Shown: positions 38,770-51,875, numbered from the stretch's first letter. The stretch: DNA of 64,000 nt from Acanthaster planci (GCF_001949145.1 NW_019091440.1:1266588-1330587), one strand, 5' to 3'. Program-made: numbers and translations. Notes: a model not told the origin generated them from the sequence alone.

Positions 38770-38842
38770 CGATTGTCTGCCTGGGGAACTGAGTGTGGCA
38801 TGTGACCACAATCCAGCCTCAAACTTCACATTATGATTCCGG
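38770..38842. repeat. GATTGTCTGCA repeat, copy 5 (C/D intergenic)
   Basis: GATTGTCTGCCTGGGGAACT with the core changed to GGCATGTGACC. It is the counterpart of copy 3 in the B/C intergenic region. Confidence 0.85.
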
Positions 38843-39060
38843 ATTTAAAGATGTCTTTCCAGTTTTAGAGGGTTTTTCTTACGGGAAAAGTGGAAAAGGG
38901 AAGAGAGAAAATGACATTGAAATTATTTGCCCCTGTACATTTTGAATGGACCGCTCAAGCTTCTGGCCTCCAGTTGCGATTTATGCGCATGGTCATTTGA
39001 ATGAGAATTTATTAGTGAACTGGTCTACGCTCTGGAAACAATCTGGCATGTGCACATTCT

Positions 39061-39207
39061 CTCATCGGTTTAAAAAAAAGCCTTGTTGGTGGGGAATGTT
39101 TTTTTTTATGTAGTTGGTAGCGGTGCGATCATAACCTATGAATTTTTAGTTGGTCGTGAACCAGCGAAGTGCAGTTCCCACCAAAGGAGTCTCCGTTGCT
39201 AGGAAAC
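39061..39207 (-). promoter_or_regulatory. Reversed X-box element, C/D intergenic
   Basis: On the minus strand a perfect GTTTCCTAGCAAC (39207-39195) is followed by AACCGATGAG (near 39070-39061), the same order and approximate spacing as in genes C and D but in opposite orientation. Flanked by ACGGAGACTCCTTTGGTGGG homologous to the B/C copy. Confidence 0.55.
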
Positions 39208-39311
39208 TTGCGCCTTCTCTTGGTGCAACTCGGGGTTTATATACCTTAAGCTTTACTGCGCATAAAATGAAAAGCTATGTAGGTTCCAAAATCTGAAGTC
39301 TGCGCTACTCT

Positions 39312-39383
39312 CTCAACATACCGCTCCGGACGCTTGTAATAACAGCGCCCCCTTGTGTCTGAAGAGATGCGTTTTAATTGAGC
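39312..39383. repeat. CAGCGCCACCTTGTG intergenic repeat, copy 4
   Basis: GCTCCGGACGCTTGTAATAA followed by the diverged CAGCGCCCCCTTGTGTC and TTTTAATTGAGC. Lies between genes C and D. Confidence 0.8.
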
Positions 39384-40111
39384 TTTAACAGAAGGATAAA
39401 ATAATAATAGGGATTTCTCATTATGAGCCAAACGAAAAACTCTCAAGGGGCTATTTCCTGTCCCTCCCCAGATATAGATATCATTGGAGTAAATCTGGAT
39501 GTTTCAGAAGAATATAACTGGCCGAAAGCTTGTTTGGGCTTTTTGTGTGTGTGTGGCCTGTCCATAAGGACAAAATTTGAAAAGAATAATAATTTTTGCT
39601 TCCCATAAAGAATTTTGTAAAGAGCAATTTTTCGGTGGAGAGCAGCGAGGGATTGGGCTGATTGGGACAACTTATGCTTCAGAACTTCTATAAGCCAATC
39701 AGAGCTATTTAATTATGAGGTGCTGATTTGGAAGAGGCGGAGCCAGGTCTTGTGGATATCTTAAAATCTTGGTGTTAATATGTGGGGATCATTAGTGACA
39801 GAATGATTAAGAAAAGAGGGGGGTGGGTGAATCTTGCAGCAATTAGGGATTTTAGAATACAAAGATGACAATACCCACAGATGTTTGAGATAATGAAAAG
39901 AAAATAAAAGCACCAAATGTTAGACACAATATGAACAGGCTTTTTGTTTTATTCCACCAAGTTATCGCCTTGGAAAAATGTTTTCAGAATCTTGAGATAC
40001 AAAACCATTTCTCAAGAATCAAACAAGATGTTATATAACTGTGTTTTACTACCTTTCCAATCAATGCTCCTTTCCTTGAGAATAGAAAAACACAATAATT
40101 ACTTTAGCCAT

Positions 40112-40178
40112 CGATTGTCTGCATAAGGAACTGAGTCTGGCACCTGACCACGATCCAGCCTCGAACTCGACATTATAA
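40112..40178. repeat. GATTGTCTGCA repeat, copy 6 (3' of gene D)
   Basis: Core changed to GGCACCTGACC; lies about 1.1 kb downstream of gene D's stop. Confidence 0.84.
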
Positions 40179-40413
40179 TGCAATATTCTAATCGTACACT
40201 TCAGTTATCAGACTCGGTTTTCGTAGATTGTAAGGGTTGTGTGTGTCTCCTGGATTCTACAAAATTGTTTAACTTCAGTAATACCAAGCCTTTATAAAAA
40301 TTAAAGTATTAACATTACTTAAAAGTACTTAGTCGATGTTGATATGAATCATTTCAATGCGTTTCATTTTGTTGTTTGAGGGGCATTCCGCCAGTTCAAT
40401 ATTTCAAAAAGGC

Positions 40414-40510
40414 AAGGTCATTCGAGAACAAACCTCGAGCGCCTGTCGGCATACGGCCGCGCTGTTTGGGCAGACCTGGCACGTGCGTATTGCTGTTCCA
40501 AAATGACCTT
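40414..40510. repeat. Short inverted-repeat element, AAGGTCAT ends, copy 2
   Basis: AAGGTCATTCGAGAACAA at the left is complemented by TGTTCCAAAATGACCTT-like sequence at the right. Homologous to 22643-22736, and followed in both places by a GGGCATGCGC box. Confidence 0.5.
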
Positions 40511-41277
40511 ACAAGCGCTTCCTTTCGGGCATGCGCTTTTCACCGTACCAAAATGGCTCAAACGTGCTTGCATGCAGAGTTATTGAAATTACTTGATTTC
40601 GGATTGATAATGCCAGTTGGTCATAGGCTTTCATTAGTCAGTTCCTCACGAGTATAAAGGAATGAGCAAAGTTTCTTTTTGATCAGTTTTTAACATGACA
40701 AAGTGAATCAATTAGCAGTTGGGCTAAGACCTTTATGAAGAAATAGACAATTAAAGGTTAACTTCCAGAAACTGTGTGAAACATAATGGAATGTCACAGT
40801 CAAAAAACCCCCAGATGAATTAGGAATGTAGTTTAAGGGGAGATATCAGAAACACACCTATTTAGGAGCAACCAGGGAGTCTACAAAGGTTTTATATTTT
40901 CAGTAAGCTTTGAACTTTTAATTCAGTGGTCCGACCAAAAAATCACACGATGACTTGAGTCTCCATTCTTTTTATTTCACTCCTGTAGTAAGTCCTACGC
41001 GTCCCATTCCTCATCATGAGGGTGAACAATGCATTAAAAGGAAGCATTAAAGAAATTTGAGAAATTATTCAGTTAGCTTTTCCCCCTTAATTTTATACCA
41101 AATCGAAGACTGCAGATTGAACTACGTATTTATTTCAAGAATTTTGAAGGAAATTTACTGGGAGGAATATCAAAACAGCGTAATTTGGAATTTGTCTTTC
41201 TAGCTGTGTAGGATCTGTTCTATTCTTGTTACATGTTTACTTCAGATACCATAGGCAAGTAGAGTTGCCTATGATGT

Positions 41278-44200
41278 TTAAAAAGCAGCTTTGATCAAAA
41301 GCAACGTGGCAGACACCACGGCGTAGTTGACCCGACGAGTGGTGGCGCTGTTGCAAAGAGCCGAGGTGCAACAGCAGGTTGTTGTGTCTACTCCTGAAAT
41401 AGAAGTGGTCTTACAGCTGTTCGGCCCACCGGTCAACGCGCCAAGGCAGCCAATAGAGACAGTACATTGGCGCTGCACAAAGTTTCCAACTTTGATTTTC
41501 TGTAAGGATAGAAAAAACGTTGAAACTGTTTGTCTGCTTATGGTAACTTATGTTGTGCTTAAATATTGCTCACATGTTTAATTTGAATAAATCAGAAAAA
41601 TAAACATCACACTTGACTTATTTCACGGTAATATTGTCTTCATCTAAATGTTCTTGGATTGATCCAGTGATATGGACTGAGCAGTAAGTGCTAAATTGTG
41701 ATCTGATAGCGGAACAGCACCGTAGACTAGATTGAGAGTGGCGTGCTTCCAAGCTCCCCCTTTATTTTAGTAATCGACTGAAAACATTAAAGTTAGCTTA
41801 AGCACTAATTTGTAATTATTCATAAGGGTAGGCAGGTACCAATATTTGTCATAAATGTGAATTATGTTGCTCTCTTTTTTTTGTCTCAGCTTCAATGAAA
41901 ATGAAGTGTTAATCTCGCATTTAACTTACAATAAGGCTGACCCACGAATTTTGTACCATAAATGTGGAGTGCCACTTGTTAACATTGCCAACGGTCGAGT
42001 AACGAGGCAAGATAACAGCCAGTAAAATAGCATGAGATCGAGTTTGATTGTTGTACGGGGCTGATATGTATTCACGACACGAGCGTTAAATTCATAACAT
42101 GTATAAAAATACTAAAGGACGTAAATATGTTTCCGGTGGCGTGAGTTTCTCGTCCTTCCTGGCATTAATCCAACTAGAGCAGAAACTAGAGGTCGCATTT
42201 TTTCCTAAACGATGGCTCTTTTGGTGGGAACTGCTCGTTCACAAATGATTATCAATTGCATTCAAAATGGCGTTTAATCGATGGGGGATGTTTCTTCACA
42301 ACTTAAGTCGAATGAGCAAGAAAAAATCCAGTCGTAATGGCAATCTGTGTCAGGCTGAAATACTTTTTTGCCCAGGTGTAAAATGTAAGCTTACGTACCA
42401 GGCATGCGTCGTTTACAGACCCGCAATCTGTGTTGTTTGCCTGAGCTTTGTTGAATGGGTCATTGCATGTTCCGATATCACACTCGTAGCAATTCAGAGC
42501 AAGGCTCACACCTGATCGAAGGCAGTTTGAAAACGGTGTCCTTAAATTTCAGGTAAGCTAACCATTTGATACATATTACAATGTCCTTGCAATTTTTATT
42601 TCCAAGTTAGTTATCAATACGGGTGACTCACTATACAGCGCGCCACAAGGAGGTTCCCGCAGACAGGTTACTCACAAGTTTACGAATATAGCACTGCTGC
42701 GATTAACGACACCTCCCACGTAATTTGGGAATATTGGTTACGGCATTCCCAGCATCACATAAAACCGTCACTGTGACTACCTAATACCCATTCGCACTGA
42801 GCAAATTTCAGGCTTTTCAACCAAGGTAAACCAACACTTTAGTTCAAAAATTCAGGTTTCCTCCGAGCAGTGCAGTTAGCGAATGAGACTTTGTCGACTA
42901 TTTATCCCATAATGCAGTGCGTAAAAGCCTCTCTATGACAATATCTTGGTGGCGCATTGCAGTGTGAATATCCCGTATTGAAAATACATAAACTCAAACA
43001 AAAGCCTCTATAACCACTGCTTATTGGAAGACTTTGACCATGCCCAAAATGGGTTTCCAGATCTACAGCCACATCTGTGGGCCTTGAGTTGAACCAGGAG
43101 AGGACGGTCCGTTTCCTAGCAACGGAGGCCATTCGATCGGAGCTGAACTTCACTGGTCCTAGCACGACAAAGAAATGCACGCGCCACGGTCACGTTTTAT
43201 CGCTTCCAACTGATCGAACACTCCTGAGTAACGCGGCTCTTTTCAACCGATGAGGGGGTGCTTCTCCTCGAGGTGGCTTGTCAGCCTGTCCCTGTGTATG
43301 GAACAAAGAACTAGTCCCAGATGTATCGTGGACAAGTCTGCAGCTTTTATGCTGCTCTCTGTCAGCAAACGCACCGGTTCGTCGTGACCGTTCTACTTAT
43401 GTTTCGATTACGCTCAAGCAAAAGCATGGGTTAAGTACGGCAATGACGCAAACAATAGTGAGATGGTCGGTGTGGGTCTGTGAGTATGTTTGTACTCTCT
43501 TGGAATCTTGAATTATTATACGAGGCTGGTAACACTAATTTGCAGGTCAAGGAGTTGTTGATCTTAAAGAGTATAAGCCGACGTTTTGGATGCTTTGGAT
43601 CAGTAGGTATAATCAAGGAGGAAAATGGACAGTATTGTTATATTATTTCGCAAGTTCGTTAACTCGATATAATATTTTCTCCTATTCGCTCCTGTAAGAT
43701 CTATAAGTAATGTTCCTATTTTTGAAAACTTTTTTTTTTACGAGACACTTTTTGCCAAGTTCATTTTTCGAAAACCTAAATCCCCTGAAAATAAAAAAAA
43801 TATATCTCGTACAAACAATTGTTTCCAAACATAGAAACAATGTTTCCCAATATAGATCTCATTAGAACGAACTGGGGAAATCATGTCTAGAAAAAACGAA
43901 CTTTGGAAAAAAATATACCTCGTACAAACAAAGTCTGAAAAAAAATCCCCTATAAACGAACTTCGAAAAAATTCTACTTCATTTTTGAAAATATATACCT
44001 GATGGCACTACAGGGCTTCCGTACCTACCACCAATGTGTTGACTTGACATCAACATAACGTAATGCAAGCTAATGCCAACAAAGCTGTTTCCTTTTATAT
44101 GTTTTCATTGCGAAATGTAGCAGCTGTCGATATTGACAACTTCATTGCCAGTGTTATTAGTCACAGGCATCTGCTCTTTCAGTGACCAGGTAGAATTTAA

Positions 44201-44976
44201 TTGGCAGGGAATTTTCAAAGGAAACTGCTCAACTGATTCTGTGGTAAAGGCATCGATGCATGAATGTTTGTATGGCACAACACCTGAACTGGATCAGTGC
44301 TGAATCATTTACCCCATTACCAGTCTACTTTTTCAAAAAACGAAGCCTTTTAGTGTGTGAAATTGGCTGCACAAGGTCGTAAAATGAAATTAAGTGCAGA
44401 CTGTCTAGATCACAACCTTAGGCAAATGGAAATTTTAACCACGTAACAATTGAATTCACACAAGGGCAAAAACACAGCTGAAGGCAAAAAACGAACTAAT
44501 GGATCGAAAATTGAAAAAAAATTTGGTAGAATGAACCAACTTACAAAAAAGGCACACATAATTTCGAATGCCAAAGTTCGGAAGAAAAAATCTAAATAAA
44601 TGACGCCGCCGGCAATATAAAAACCGCAAACCTGCAACATTCGGCATGTATTCATGTTAGGAATAACTCACGTCATTTAACCAAACTCACACGGAACAGT
44701 CTAGGGACTGTTGAATGTGTTTTTCGTTTCTAACCATAAATGTCCACCATCCTTTCACCTAGTCCCTACCGCCTGGGTTCGATTTCCAACCCGTTCCATA
44801 TTGCGGTGGGTCTCGCCCAGCTATTCTGGTTATCAAGAATGTTTCTTCCACCTCTAAAACTGAAACTGTCTCCCCTCCACAGGTTTCTTCAGTTTGGTAA
44901 GAGGACACGTAAATCACAATAATCATTACTTACCCAGGCAAACAAGAAAAGAGATGGTTGCCAAACTCCACTTCAT
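41278..44976 (-). CDS. Gene D: LU domain GPI-anchored protein, 125 aa
   Basis: Coding exons on the minus strand: 44976-44934 (43 nt), 42511-42399 (113 nt), 41499-41278 (222 nt, stop TAA). Phases 1 and 0; donors GTAAGT and GTACGT, acceptors TTCGATCAG and TCCTTACAG. Signal peptide MKWSLATISFLVCL, first cysteines NCYEC, then GTC, TDC, DAC; exon 3 has RQC, GC, NSC, CCC-x4-CN and the tail LLLIKAAF. An NNT sequon in exon 2 may be N-glycosylated. Twelve cysteines after the signal peptide. The intron-2 donor GTACGT and the degraded promoter are differences from B and C. It heads the minus-strand array, facing gene E across 45.3-53 kb. Confidence 0.87.
43111..43253 (+). promoter_or_regulatory. X-box element in gene D intron
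   Basis: Perfect GTTTCCTAGCAAC (43111-43123) followed by TTTTCAACCGATGA (43240-43253). It occupies the position in gene D's first coding intron equivalent to 33722-33860 in gene C. Confidence 0.6.
43725..44000. repeat. Degenerate AT-rich tandem repeat
   Basis: Imperfect reiterations of units such as ATATACCTCGTACAAACAA and CGAACTTNGGAAAAA. Repeat borders are indistinct. It lies in gene D's first coding intron. Confidence 0.5.
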
Positions 44977-45206
44977 GGCCGCAGGACTGAGTTTTTGTAA
45001 CGGTATAATCTTGAAAAAGTACAGAAAATGATCAACCCAGTTTTGATTATCAACATCATGCACAAAATATGCCGCACCCATTAGTGTAGAATTATGCACG
45101 CATGATGACGCTGTAATCGATCTAGAGGAATTTGTCATATGCCATACGGAAACGTGCTTGCATTTGGACCACAATAAAATTATTGCTAATTATTTGAAAT
45201 TCTCAC

Positions 45207-45346
45207 CTAAACGTTTCACCGTTTGTGGTATCTCAAGACACGACTGGCACTGCTCAATCACTCTCGGGAAGCGCCCTATTAGTCCCAAACGCAAACGCTG
45301 ACACATATGGCATAAACACCTATGATTTGAATGCTTTTATCACTTG
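45207..45346 (-). promoter_or_regulatory. Promoter and non-coding 5' exon of gene D
   Basis: Exon end GTTTAG/GTGAGA at 45207. The homologous promoter positions hold ATTTG (45325-45329, degraded CCAAT) and CACTTG (45341-45346, degraded E-box), with the 16-bp spacing and 134-bp distance to the donor preserved. Both sites are mutated, so expression may differ from C and A. Confidence 0.6.
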
Positions 45347-46378
45347 ATGCGGTTTAGCATTGTCAAGGATGAATATTAATGAGGCTATTCTACGTCATTC
45401 AAGAGTGTTTATGGAGCTGGTGGAAGGGCCATGTGTATACGACTGTCTGTGTGTCTGTTCCACTCTTTAGAAGAGGGGTGTGCAAAATCATTTTAAACGG
45501 AAAGTCCCATTTAAGACGAAATTTCTTGAAATTTTCTAAATTATTATTTTCAGCTTCTGTTTTAACTCATGTACGTACACGAGTTTTTTGTCTCTAAATG
45601 ATCCTATAAAAGACTTTCTCAGTTTTGCTTCGTAATCGTCAAAGGAATCCTGACCTTGAACTCGAGTACAGAATGCACCCACCATTTGTTTACTGCATTT
45701 TCATTGACGCCCTTTGCCCGTAGTACGTGCATATTATGCGGGTTAAATGTACAAATAGATTGAAGTACAAGGTTAGCATTCATAAATAATGCCTATGTTT
45801 TGTCTAATAGATATGAATTTTACGATAGTCTGGATTCTGTTTCATTCATGCATTTTTTTGCTTGATAATCCGTATGAGTGCAGCCTGAGCGTTTGAAGGT
45901 ATGCCCCTTCCACATCGATCGCCATTCACAGCATTGCTAATATGTTTTTCCAAGCTTGCTGAACCGTCCGAGTCGGTGGACTCTGTAAGCACTTTCTGAT
46001 ATACCTGCCAACAGACCGTATGTATTACACCTACTTTATTTTCTTGTGCAGGTTTGATTTTGTTCCTTGGATAACAGTTTGTCATCAGTAGATGCTGACG
46101 TGTCTGAATTAGGCTTCGCGTAATCCTGCCTCCTTGATAATGAGCGTGGGGAGTTACACAATACACTCAATAGAATACGACGCCATATCAAGAAATGTAA
46201 GTATTTCCGGATGCAGCCTAAATAGTCTTAATTAATTATTATTAGACAATCTCTCATGGTAGAGACGGCTAACCAGTTTACTGCGACCTCCTACCCAGAG
46301 GTTGTGCAGAGAGACAAACTAACAGTCAAGAGCAAGACCATCTCAGGCAGGTCAAATATGACCGCAAAAGGGTGATGT

Positions 46379-46398
46379 ATGACCCGAAAAGGGGTCAT
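46379..46398. repeat. Perfect-arm hairpin in a GACCC-rich patch
   Basis: ATGACCC, five-base spacer, GGGGTCAT. Several further ATGACCC or GACCC copies lie within 46350-46460. Confidence 0.6.
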
Positions 46399-47045
46399 AT
46401 TTTGACCCAGAAAATGGTTATACGTACCGAATGGGACCCGATTCTGGATCAATATGACCCGGAACTTTTTAGAGTGCAGTTCCTCGGGCGCATTAACCAG
46501 ACCTTACCTCCTTTGGATCAATTTTATACGGGGAATTTTCAATCTATTTCAGAGAATAGCATTTCTATTTTCCATCCAAATTATAAAATGAACTTGCTAT
46601 TGTTCTCGAATTTGTAGACGATATTGAAAAACAGAACAAACATTTCAGACACTGTTGGCTTAGGAAAGAAAACAAACAATTCAGGAATATCATAAAAGCG
46701 CCTACTTAGGAGCCACTGTAGGGATTCTACAGTCGGGGAATATATCTTTACGCTTTGAAGTTTTAGCATCACAGTTAGAGCGTGGCTATTTTGCTGCACA
46801 GGCCTCGCTTATAAGCAGCGGTGGGTAGTCGGATCAGGTGTCAACGCTGCCAGTAGACTTAAAATCAAGTCGGTAGTCGGTCGTGTTTGTCATCCAGAAC
46901 AACCGATATGAGCCAGCATGCTGAGTGCTGAGCTGACTGTTCGCCGTTGCCCGCAATCCAGCGCGCCCCGCTGATTCAGCCTGGATACGACCCTTAGTCG
47001 AGGGCTGTTCAGTACTGGGTTTCGACGTACGTCGACCCACGACCT

Positions 47046-47151
47046 AGTCTTGGTTCCAAGACGTTCCAGTTGGTCCATCACACGTACTGTACATACATGT
47101 ATGTACACATACATATATAGAGCGCTATCACTTCACGAATCGTTATCACAG
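47046..47151 (+). repeat. Left arm of an inverted repeat pair
   Basis: It includes GTCTTGGTTCCAAGACGTTC and GCGCTATCACTTCACGAATC and is matched in reverse complement by 47842-47940. The two arms flank about 690 bp. Confidence 0.65.
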
Positions 47152-47841
47152 GAAGGTCTTGGATATTTTGTAAGGTTTTGGGCGGCAACAGATATGGTAA
47201 TAAAGGTAGGATTTGCATTATTCATATCACTTGACGTATAATCGGTGCAAGTTACGCAAATGCCTTTCAACATATGCTTTATGTTCAAAAGCTACGTTTT
47301 CTTATTTAAACATATGCCAACATCAGAGTGAACACGTTTATGAATGTTCACAGCTGTAAGTACTCGCCAAATATGCTTCTATATCCCGGGGCAGCAGCCA
47401 AAAAGTTGCCATGAGCGCGCATTATAACAAAAGAAATTTAGTTTTTTTCAATTTTTGGCATGTCCCATCACGGCAGGTCACGATGCACGATGTCCCTGCT
47501 CGCTTTAGCACTGCAAATTTGGTCCATTTTTTCCCAAACCTGGAAATTTATAGGGTAACGGATCAACTAATAGCTGAATATGTAAAGTTGTTATAAAAAA
47601 TAAACTCTTGGCGCATCTTAAAGGCATGTTACAACCACCTCAAGATGGCATTTTCTGCAGATATTGTCGGACCTAGAGATCTTGACGCCATTTATGTTTT
47701 CAATTTTTGGTTGAGAGACGTCATGAATTTATATGAATAATTCAATATAAGGCTCAAACGAAGCTGTTGCTTGGCTCCCTTGGAACGTCGAGGGAAAACA
47801 ATGAAAATCATAAGAAATGAAAACAAAATATTCAAGATCTC

Positions 47842-47940
47842 ACTGCGATAACGATTCGTGTGGTGATAGCGCCCTCTAACAGCGTACGTTTGTGGTTTGT
47901 GTCGAGGTATAACTACTGGAAGGTCTTGAAACCAAGACTA
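47842..47940 (-). repeat. Right arm of an inverted repeat pair
   Basis: Reverse complement of 47046-47151 with substitutions; the TACATG run in the left arm is missing. The arms could be ends of a non-autonomous DNA element, though no target-site duplication was identified. Confidence 0.65.
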
Positions 47941-50900
47941 CTGTCAACGACCCCACTGTGCCCGTCGAACGACTTGATCAACCTGATTTTGGAAGGATAT
48001 ATCATGCATGCAACAACTATACTGCATATTCATATGTTTCTACGGAGAGGGCCAATAGTAGCTCACCTACAAAATAGAATCATCCATTTTAAATATAGGG
48101 ATGCCAATATTTGATTTGTGCCAGTTTCTTTCATATCTTGTATTTATATCCCTTTTAATGTGATTCTTAAAGACAAATTATACATAACTGGTTCAAGAAC
48201 AAATCTATTAACTATCTTTTACCGATGCTTTTATGGTAAATCTTCTTTCTAGAATAATGTAAACACCCTCTTCAATGAACGAGACAGTGGTCGTTGTTGA
48301 TATACGCTCAACTGACTTTTTATACACCAACATGCCCCATAAACAAATGTTTATGTAATCGGTCCGTCTAATGTTGGTAGCAAGCCCAGTATGATATGTA
48401 TACATATGCATATGAAATAAGCCATGTAGGAGATAAAAGTAGGGTCATACTTTGGTTATCCCAAAGAAAAGAAATTGTGTGATTTTTATCCAAAAGCATA
48501 ACTGGTATAAAGATGGTAATAGTAGTAATCACCCTGTGTGTGAAATTATTTCGTCTGAAATGTCCCCGTGGATTAGAGATCAATAAAAGCATGTCGAAAA
48601 ATTCGACTCTCCAAAGGTCACCTGCAGGCGACTTTTGGAAATTTTTGTAGTGGCTGTTTGAATGCAGCCCTCATGCGGTGAAAATCTGCCAGCTGACAGA
48701 GCCGATTTGTAACCGGGGCGTCCGTGAATGGGTAAATTTGCATGGACCTTCATTATAAATGAGTTTTCTTATTACTTTTAGGTCCATTTACATCGTAGTT
48801 CCCTTTACGTTACTCGGACATTTTTTGCTTCATGTGATGTGTGGCTTCCCTTCAAGGCTTGTGTCTCACATGTCCATTTTGTTTCATATTCCATCGCCTT
48901 GAAGTGCAGACAACTCTCTGAAAGAGTTAACGTATAAGTCACAGGGAGCCCACCAAAGAATAGCGGATTACACGACACTATATTTCATCATAAAGTCTTT
49001 TTCAAGACTTGATTTCGTCTGAAATTTGTCCTTGATATTGAAACCACTGCGGCCTATGCTAGAACGTATAAAAACAAACAGCAGAATGCAATCGATTGGT
49101 CGAAAGCATGTGCTTTAATGTTCCAGTGGCAGTACAGGATGATGTACATGTCTTGTTCCTGAGCAAGCAACTTAGTTTGTCAAGCTCTGACCATCACACT
49201 GGTCAATTGTGTCTGCTGCCATCTTCCGTCTAAAACACGCCATTCAGGGGAGGATGGGCCCAAGCAGCCATTTTCAGCGCATTTTTTCCTTATCATTTAC
49301 CTCGCCATAGACATCTACAGAAAACAATGTATCAACGTTCCCCATCTACTCAATAAATTGTAAGGAATTTGAAGTGTGTTGCATTGTAATTTATGGACCC
49401 TGACTCTAATTATCGTCACGAGCATGATGGTTTGATCTTTCTCCGCAAAAAGAAGTGTTATTGGCACTCTCTCTATATATACGTTCAAATCCCTTGAGAT
49501 GTGTTGAGTCTTCAAGTTATTTGACTTACGTTAATGAGATTGAATGGATGAATAATTTTGTTCATGGAATGGAGCTTGTAGGTCTTTGTAAAATTTGCCC
49601 CTGTATGTGTAACCAAGACTCTTATTGGTATCCAAACAAACAGGAAGAGTTGGCAAAGAATCAGCTTAAGACTTGTTCATGCCATGGATCGAGGAAGGGC
49701 TCATATGGTGTAACCTCTCAGTGAAGCTCTCATCAGCTTTAAGTTCATGGACAGGTTACCAACAGCCAGCCCCTGGGAGATTTATTTATACAATGTTGCA
49801 AGTCTGTGTGCGTTTGCAATGCAGCAAACTTGAAGGTAAACAAATGCTCCATGTTAATCAACTTGATTATTTTATCGATCAGGAATGATTGAATTCCTTT
49901 ATGAATAAATTATGGTTTATTGAATAATGAAGTATCTTTATCGTGTACATAAATGTATATTTTCATGTTGATAGAGCTTTTCTATGCCGTAGTATTTTTA
50001 TAAATAACTCTTTTGAAGTGAACAATTATCAACAAAAATGAGACAATTAGCTGAAGGACCCCACTGTCAAGCGATTTTAACTCCAACTAATGAAATCAAG
50101 AATGGAATATCTATTCAAGCATGTACGGATCGACTCAAAAGGCAGAAACCAGACTGAATCGCAACGGCACCCAAACCAACGGGAAAATAACACAACCTCA
50201 CTCAAACTAAACCAGATCAAACCAGAATCAAGAAACCCAATACAACTTCGCCGTACTCCTGCATTACCAAAAATGAACAGCGCTGGCATGAATGAACAGC
50301 GCAGTACATGTGCCGACTCCAATAAGAAGAAACAGCACACGAGTCATCTACTGCTTTAGATGATCGTGACTGGTATAAATAATGTCAGTGAGGTCAACCG
50401 CAAGGGCAAACAAAGTATGCAACTGGCTCCCACGCTAAGGAAGCCGTTAACCTACTGCCCCATACCTGACCTCGGCTTCAGTGTATGCTGGGTGCAGAAA
50501 TTCAGAATGTCTGCTGAACTTTAGTCAGGCTTTCAAAGAGCAACTGAGTTGAAAGCGATTTTTCTTTCAGGTCCAATCTCACGTTTAAAAACGTGCGAAG
50601 AGGACAAAGTTAATACAGTTGCCATTCCTCGAGCAACAAGTGTAAAAGAATCTCCTCGATGCACAAATTTAAAACTCTTGAACAATTGGAATTATGTCAC
50701 GTAGGGTTTTAATTAACCTTTTTTTAACGAAATGTTACGAAACCAAGAACAATAAATAATTTGCTACATTATAGAATTAATAATACACAAAATAGTGAAA
50801 GTCTAACTCTCAAAGATCCCTCTTTTACGGTAGGTATCTCCGTATGTAGAGCTGTTCTATGGGTTTCTCCCAGCCTGGGCGCCAAGTACCCAACCCCATC

Positions 50901-51779
50901 ATGCACAAACAAGCCTTAGGACAAATTTTAATGCCACTGAGTATGGCTGTGGTAGAGAAATGATTGAATTTTATTTCACAGGATTTTATAGTTGTGACAC
51001 AGTGAGCAGGGCACACCATGATCTGCGCTCTCTGCTGAGGCCTATAAATACATTAAGCAGCGCCGTAGTAGTTTGGAGTTCCAGGAGGGTAAAATGGATT
51101 TTTTTTTCAAATAACTGTGTGGTCCATTTTTCCGTTCGTATACATGCATAATCCTCGAGGCCGAGCCTTTCACTTAAGTTGGTGGCGATGGTTTGAAGCA
51201 AATCCAGTTATAATAATAAATAAACAAATAAACAGAATGATGTTTGTTACCGTGGGAGCAGAAAAAAAAGTAATTAATCAGACAAAGTGGGACTGTGTCT
51301 TTTAATTTTCTATCTACCGAGACAGTGCTTGCCTGTGGGCCAAGCTACATCGAACACAACGTGCGATACTGCTTGTACGCGTGCAATCCTACGATGTAAG
51401 TACATAATGTACTGTACAAATTAGGCGTTCTACTGATGACGTTATCAAATCAGCCTTGCAGCGCGAACAGCCTACAAGGGATTTCTTTGTGGGTGGGGAA
51501 ACACAGGACCTTTTTAATGAATTTGGGGTCATTTTGGGATGATTTGCCATAAAATCATTGATCCTCTTACCAGAAAAAGATAGTTAATAGATTTGTTCTT
51601 GAAAAGCGTTTATTTTGTGGCATAAAGGTCATTCGTGCTTTTTGTATGAGTTCATGCTCAGTGGCAAGCGATGAAAAGGCTAAAATGGAGTCAGACAGAT
51701 CAGGGGCACATGACCCACCACACAAATCCCAAGACCGTGCACAAACGTGTCGAGGTCCGTCTACTGTGCGGCGCTCATA

Positions 51780-51875
51780 CGTGTACATGTACAGCACGGT
51801 CTGCGTGTACATGTACATGTACATGTACATGCACAGTACATTGTACATGAACGTACATGTATACTGAACATGTAC
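51780..51875. repeat. Long TACATG repeat
   Basis: GTACAT/TACATG hexamers, partly perfect near 51808-51832 and diverged beyond. Self-complementary. Confidence 0.88.
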
